In this document: positions 59,892 to 64,000 of the stretch, piece by piece
How positions within the stretch are numbered: the stretch's first letter is position 1
Layout of the letters: each line of letters begins with the position of its first letter
Assembly: GCF_001680005.1 (NCBI RefSeq)
Contig: NC_033559.1
Location: 1,798,001-1,862,000, forward strand
Source of the DNA: Plasmodium coatneyi
Taxonomy: Eukaryota > Apicomplexa > Aconoidasida > Haemosporida > Plasmodiidae
Reading direction: 5' to 3'
Length of the DNA stretch: 64,000 nucleotides
Position numbers and translations under genes: made by a program
Notes under the pieces: generated by a model
The model's database searches: none
Told to the model about the DNA's origin: nothing
What the model saw: only the letters and a program-made list of their open reading frames with translations

Positions 59892-60283
59892 TTAGGAAAA
59901 TCCTTCCTTTAGAACAAAGTCTTCCTTCCCTAAAACCCAGAATCTGAACATTGGAACCTGTTCCTTAGAAAAACCTTCTGTATCAACAAAGTCTTCCTCC
60001 TTAAATCCGAAATCTGAACTTGGAACTTCTTCCCTAGGAACATAAACCCTAAGAATTTGTTCCTTAGGAACATCAACCACAGAAACATATTCCTTAGGAA
60101 CATTCTCCTTAGCAACATCTTCATCAGAAACAAAGTCTTCCTTCCCTAAACCCGGAATCTGAACTTTGAACCTGCTCCTTAGGAACAATAATATTAGGAA
60201 CAAAGTCTTCCTCCCTAAACCCGGAATCTGAACTTAAAATCTCTTCCTCAGGAACATTTCCTTCAGGAACCTGATCCTGAAAC
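59892..60283 (-). pseudogene. SICA-like C-terminal repeat fossil (about 71-bp units)
   Basis: On the minus strand four degenerate units (plus-strand landmark AACAAAGTCTTCCT near 59913, 59985, 60128 and 60198, spacing about 71 bp or a multiple of it) read as SSDSGFREEDFVP and VPKEQV-type motifs, separated by frameshifts; for example, one extra base in CTTCCTTCCC versus CTTCCTCCC switches frame at about 60140. From memory, SDSGFREEDFVP/VPKEQVP repeats are typical of the cytoplasmic tail of SICA variant antigens. No upstream SICA exon is present: the DNA ahead of it is the telomere-like tract. It is therefore a broken 3' end of a SICAvar-type gene. Confidence 0.6.
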
Positions 60284-60952
60284 TGAAACACTGAACCCTA
60301 AAACCTAAACCCTGAGGACCAAACCTTAAGCCCTGAACCCCAATACCTCAACCCTGAATCCTAAGCCCTAAACACTGAATACCAAATCCTAAGCCCTGAT
60401 CCCCCAGACCTAAACCCTGAACCCTAAAACCTAAACCCTAAATCCTAAACGCTAAACTCTAAACCCGGAATGGGATTCATATACCCTAGACCGTTAACCC
60501 TACACCCTAAACCCGGAAACCATAAAATCCTAAAAGCCTAAACCCTGAACCCTAAATTTGCGAACCCCAAAAGCTTAAAAGCCTAAACCCTGAATCCTAA
60601 ACCTAAACCTAAACCCTGATCGCTGAACCCTGAACTGTAATCCCTAAATCCTGAACCGTAAAACCTAAATCCTGAACAGTAAACCCTAAATCCTGAAACC
60701 TAAAGAATAAACCCCAAATATTGAATCCTCAACCCTAAACGCTGAACCCTAAACCTAAAACCTAAATCCTGAACCCTAAACGCTGCATCATAAATCCTGA
60801 AGGCTAAAAGATGAATGCTAAATCCTAAAAAATAAACCCTAAAGCCTGAAGACTAAATCCCAAACGCTGAACCCTTAAACTCTGAATCCAAAACCCTAAA
60901 CCGTGAACCGTAAACCGTGATCCCTATAGCGTAAATCCGGAACCCCACAATG
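60284..60952 (-). repeat. Degenerate telomere-like heptamer tract
   Basis: About 670 bp built of CCCTAAA and CCCTGAA heptamers (GGGTTTA and GGGTTCA on the minus strand) with many substitutions and length changes. Vivax-clade telomeres and the interstitial telomeric sequences of P. knowlesi use GGGTT(T/C)A (established). Gene order puts the chromosome end to the right, where terminal repeats should read TTTAGGG on the plus strand; here the C-rich strand is on plus, so the tract is internal and inverted. Confidence 0.88.
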
Positions 60953-61963
60953 TGGTATAATTTCCGTGTAGTGCAGCTTCCTCTTTGAAGCAATTATTGG
61001 TGGCAATTCTATTTTTATCACTTCATTTTCGGGAATTTTATTTTTTTTCTATTTATATTTTAAAAATCTCTTCTGGGAATAATATATTTTTCGTTTTATT
61101 TGTTGGCAGTTCCTATGTGTATCAATTATTTATTTAACAATTTTTATCATAATAGGAAGGGGGAAATAGAATGAGAGGGAAAGGGAGGAAAAGAGCATTC
61201 ATGTTGAGGATAATTTATTTCAAACAATTTAATTCTGCACCGCATATATGGATAAATGTTGGTGGATAATGTAACGGAATGTTGTATAATTTTTTTTTAT
61301 TCGGGTTATTTTTTATTTGATGGGGAAAATATAACATTGTTGTAGAGCGGAAATACACTTACGATGGTGCATAGGATCCTGTTAAACAACATTATAATGG
61401 GTGCATTCTGCAGTGGCAATTATTTCCTGTCCATGCGCTAGCCTTTTTTTTTCTGTTTTTATAATTTATTTGTTTGTCAATATGTTGTTGACATTCTGTA
61501 TGCAAGAATTATGTGAAGGAAAATTTTGTGCTTATTAGTACTTTTCCGTGAAAATAATTTGTGCTCATAATTTCTTACATCCGTTTGGGTTAATTTTTTT
61601 ATGGTGAACAACTTAAACTGAAAAGCAACTTTTTTTTTTTGAACAACATTTTTATATTATACTGAGGCAAGTTCAGGTAAAGGCACTTTTTATGGAAAAG
61701 GTTGTTCGTAAGAGATGTAGGAGTATTCTGCATACAGAATGACTAATGTAACGAAAGGAATCTATAGAATATATGCAATGATGTTTTCTAAACATGGATA
61801 AGAATAAAATAAGGGAAAATGGAAGAAGTGTGGAATGAAAAGAAATTCCACACTTCTTCTGGAAGTAGCAGTAAGTTGTAGAACGATAATATGGAAGTAG
61901 TAAATGTGCACAGTATGTATCATTTGACAGAATGTCAGTTCTATTTGATAAATAACAGAAAGA
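60953..61963. other. Upstream region of the SICA-like gene
   Basis: About 1 kb between the telomere-like tract and the SICA-like start codon, with T-tracts at about 61291-61298 and 61631-61640 and a perfect 15-bp hairpin at 61822-61859. Minus-strand frames at 61673-62064 overlap the SICA exon 1 antisense and are not called. Confidence 0.5.
61822..61859. promoter_or_regulatory. Perfect 15-bp inverted repeat 5' of the SICA-like gene
   Basis: Arms GAAGAAGTGTGGAAT (61822-61836) and its exact complement (61845-61859) with an 8-nt loop, about 105 bp before the start codon at 61964. It probably lies in the 5' UTR or promoter. It could be an RNA hairpin or a palindromic protein site; the role is not known. 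Confidence 0.6.
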
Positions 61964-63859
61964 ATGAGTAAGGTGAGAATATATCCTGATGGAAAATTTG
62001 ACAACTTGAGGGAAAGGTGGTTGGAAAAAAATGGACATACTGGGGACAAAAGGGACGCCGGCATGGTAAAGTACTATAGTATTTGCTATATGTATAATAG
62101 AAATATGTTGCCATAGGAGACTATACTGTTTTGCTCTTATTATGAATGCTTAATATGCAGGGAGTATATGTGGATATATTGCTTTAATTTACAGACTGCT
62201 TTGCTCATGGACATTAGGAAATGGATTAAAGAATTCGTTCAGAATGCAAAAAATGATGATAATGAAATATGGAAAAGTTTGTGTGACCAAGAATATGGGG
62301 GTAAAGGGAAGCTGGGGGAAGAAGACAAAAAATGGTGTACATTTATTTTAGGAAATTTATGGAGAAGACGTACAATGATTGTAATGGAGAAAGGACAGGA
62401 AATAGAGAAGAGAATGAAAGCACATGTGTCCTGTGCTATTATGAGAGTGTGGATGTATGGGTACATGAAAAAATCCTGTGCAGCTCGCACAGTTCTGAAT
62501 CACGCTTTTGATGGAATGAAAGCACAGTGTAAGAATGTTGGACAAGAGAGAAGATGTTATGTATGTGAGTATGATACATTGAGGCATATAATGGTGGGCA
62601 GCGAGAATATTTTAATGTACATATTAGAGATGGTAATAAAGGCAGATAATATTATGGGAAAGATGTATAGAAAGATACCAAATGTTCAATGTTACCAAGA
62701 AGGTAATAAAAGTCCAAGTGATAAGTTGGGAGCAGAACTTCCAGATAAAAGTGGTACTGACAATCCTACACAGCAAGATGGTCATTCTGCCCCCGCCGGT
62801 GATCCTGCTCCTGAGACTGGTACTACTGTACAAAATGCTAGTGGCCATGAGGCTGGCCCAGGTGAACAGCAGCCTGCTGCAGGTGGTATTGTTGATGGTC
62901 CAGGTGCTGCTGGTGGACAAGGTGAACAAACTGGTGCAGGAGGTGGCCATGGTCCAGTACAACATCATCCTCCAGAACCACAATCTCCCCCTCCGGAACC
63001 AGCAGCTGCAAGGGGGCAAGTACATCTTAAACTTGTTAGTCCACCTGAGGGTGGAAAAAAATCTTCCCATAAGCCTGAAAATGACTATGATGCGGGTTCT
63101 GTTGATGTTTCCGCTGGTGGTAGACCCGGTACTGTTGAATATTCTGCTGGTAATTACAGTAACCCAGCTTCTGCGGATCCTCTGGGAGATCTACTGAGAA
63201 CTCTGGAAGAAAATGTTACAGAATTATCCCCAGCACCCACTCCTCCTGGACCTGATGATGCTCCTCAACCTCGTGCAGCTGCTGTCTTAGTACGAGCAAG
63301 TAGTCGACCTCCACCTAAGGTTGTAGAATGGAATACATGGAATGTAAGGGATGTTCTTATTCCTTACCTTCCATTCATCCCTGTGCTGATTGGCAGCGTT
63401 ACCATTGGTTACCTCCTTACCAAGGTAAGAAGGAAGAAGCTTAACACAGTATAAATAATTGCTGTATATGTTGCACTTGTGTTATAATGGCTATTATAAT
63501 CATGATAATAATATTGCACCCTCGAGCACACTTTTCTTCCCTACGCCCTTTTTGTTGTGCAGTATTTCGGATTGTTCGGCCGACAGAAACGGCGTTACAA
63601 AGGTTTGACACTAATACCCGGTCCTCCTTCAGGAGCACACAGTGACGGAACGGATCTGACAATATCATATGAACCTCATGAGTACCATATGGTTAAGGGA
63701 CAACACCCTACACATAGGACAGGAATACAGCAAAAAGAACATGTCAATCGCAAGACTATTATTGATATTCACTTAGAATTACTAAACGAATCCCAAAACC
63801 AAAACGAAGATCCCGAATTAACGAACAGAGTCGATTTTCTAGAAATGATCATGGAATAA
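61964..63859 (+). CDS. Short SICA-like variant antigen
   Basis: Three exons: 61964-62065 (34 codons, MSKVRIYPDGKFDNLRERW), 62195-63424 (410 codons) and 63563-63859 (98 aa), total 542 aa; all introns are phase 0 (ATG|GTAAAG ... TTTACAG; AAG|GTAAGA ... TTGTGCAG). There is no N-terminal signal peptide, as usual in SICA proteins. Exon 2 begins with one cysteine-rich helical module (KKWCTFILGNLWRR, HVSCAIMRVWMYGYMKKSC, RRCYVCEY), then a Pro/Gly/Gln-rich, collagen-like region of about 150 residues, and one TM segment (LIPYLPFIPVLIGSVTIGYLL). The last exon is the conserved intracellular domain (YFGLFGRQKRRYKG, RKTIIDIHLELLNE). SICA antigens sit on the infected-cell surface. This copy has one Cys-rich module instead of many and ends before the usual tail, so it may be a minor type or truncated. 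Confidence 0.82.
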
Positions 63860-64000
63860 TTTATGAGATTTTAGTTTATGAATAAAGGGAACAATTAGGA
63901 ATGGAACAAAATTCTCCTTTAGAGCATGTTCCTTCACCAGAGAATGAATATCGGCTCTCAACCGACGTTCCAATATGGAATGTCCCATATTGGGTTAATT
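63860..64000 (+). other. 3' flank of the SICA-like gene, possibly decayed tail coding
   Basis: After the TAA the same frame continues FMRF, stop, FMNKGNN, stop, and a shifted frame from 63901 is open to the window end (EQNSPLEHVPSPENEY, DVPIWNVPYWVN). These look like a SICA-type tail broken by stops and a frameshift, but only 140 bases are visible. Confidence 0.35.

Noticed and set aside
1..64000. tRNA, rRNA, CRISPR, insertion sequences, pir/vir genes
   Set aside because: I looked for cloverleaf motifs, rRNA landmarks, regularly spaced repeats, transposase-like frames and PIR-type coding exons and saw none; absence by eye is not proof.

Overview
The window is nuclear DNA of a malaria parasite of the Plasmodium vivax / simian-malaria clade, running from the end of a chromosome core (left) into a subtelomere (right). 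The evidence is a set of two-exon genes with a short signal-sequence exon, PEXEL export motifs, PHIST, tryptophan-rich and Pv-fam-d-like families, a SICA-like gene, and degenerate GGGTT(T/C)A heptamers. The SICA-like gene and the heptamers recall P. knowlesi, P. coatneyi and relatives, but the sequence alone does not fix the species.

Layout. Positions 1-5.7 kb hold core genes on the minus strand: an apicoplast-type pseudouridine synthase and RFC1. From 6 to 24 kb comes a syntenic block of exported-protein genes: two PHIST genes (minus), a small PEXEL protein (plus) and a 1476-aa glutamate-rich LSA3-like protein (plus). As I recall the P. falciparum map, the same order and strands (pseudouridine synthase, RFC1, PHIST, PHIST, exported protein, LSA3) occur at the right end of chromosome 2. 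Right of about 24.2 kb the DNA is visibly more AT-rich and gene-poor. It carries two related two-TM exported proteins (26.2 and 30.7 kb) with a decayed relative between them, two tryptophan-rich antigens on the minus strand (34.6 and 39.1 kb), three Pv-fam-d-like genes (43.6, 48.0 and 52.8 kb), and one more exported membrane protein on the minus strand (56.4 kb). Last come fossil SICA pieces, a 0.7-kb degenerate telomere-like tract in inverted orientation, and an intact but short SICA-like gene at 62.0-63.9 kb.

How the genes fit together. Most products right of RFC1 look secreted or exported to the host cell. The usual plan is an exon 1 with a recessed signal sequence, a small phase-0 intron, then a PEXEL about 23-31 residues into exon 2. 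Several unrelated-looking genes (the small exported protein, LSA3, the 26/30-kb pair and the Pv-fam-d-like genes) seem to end in one common architecture: a short charged helix, then a basic [KR]-[YF]-x-[IV]-F-x-x-P-like turn, then two membrane segments. I regard this, together with the graded decay of the PEXEL along the window, as the most interesting protein-level signal. At the DNA level the most interesting items are the telomeric heptamer inside a SICA C-terminal repeat fossil and a small spliced gene whose frame is interrupted by one UGA. Exon boundaries were read by eye from GT/AG sites and frame continuity and are not confirmed by transcripts.
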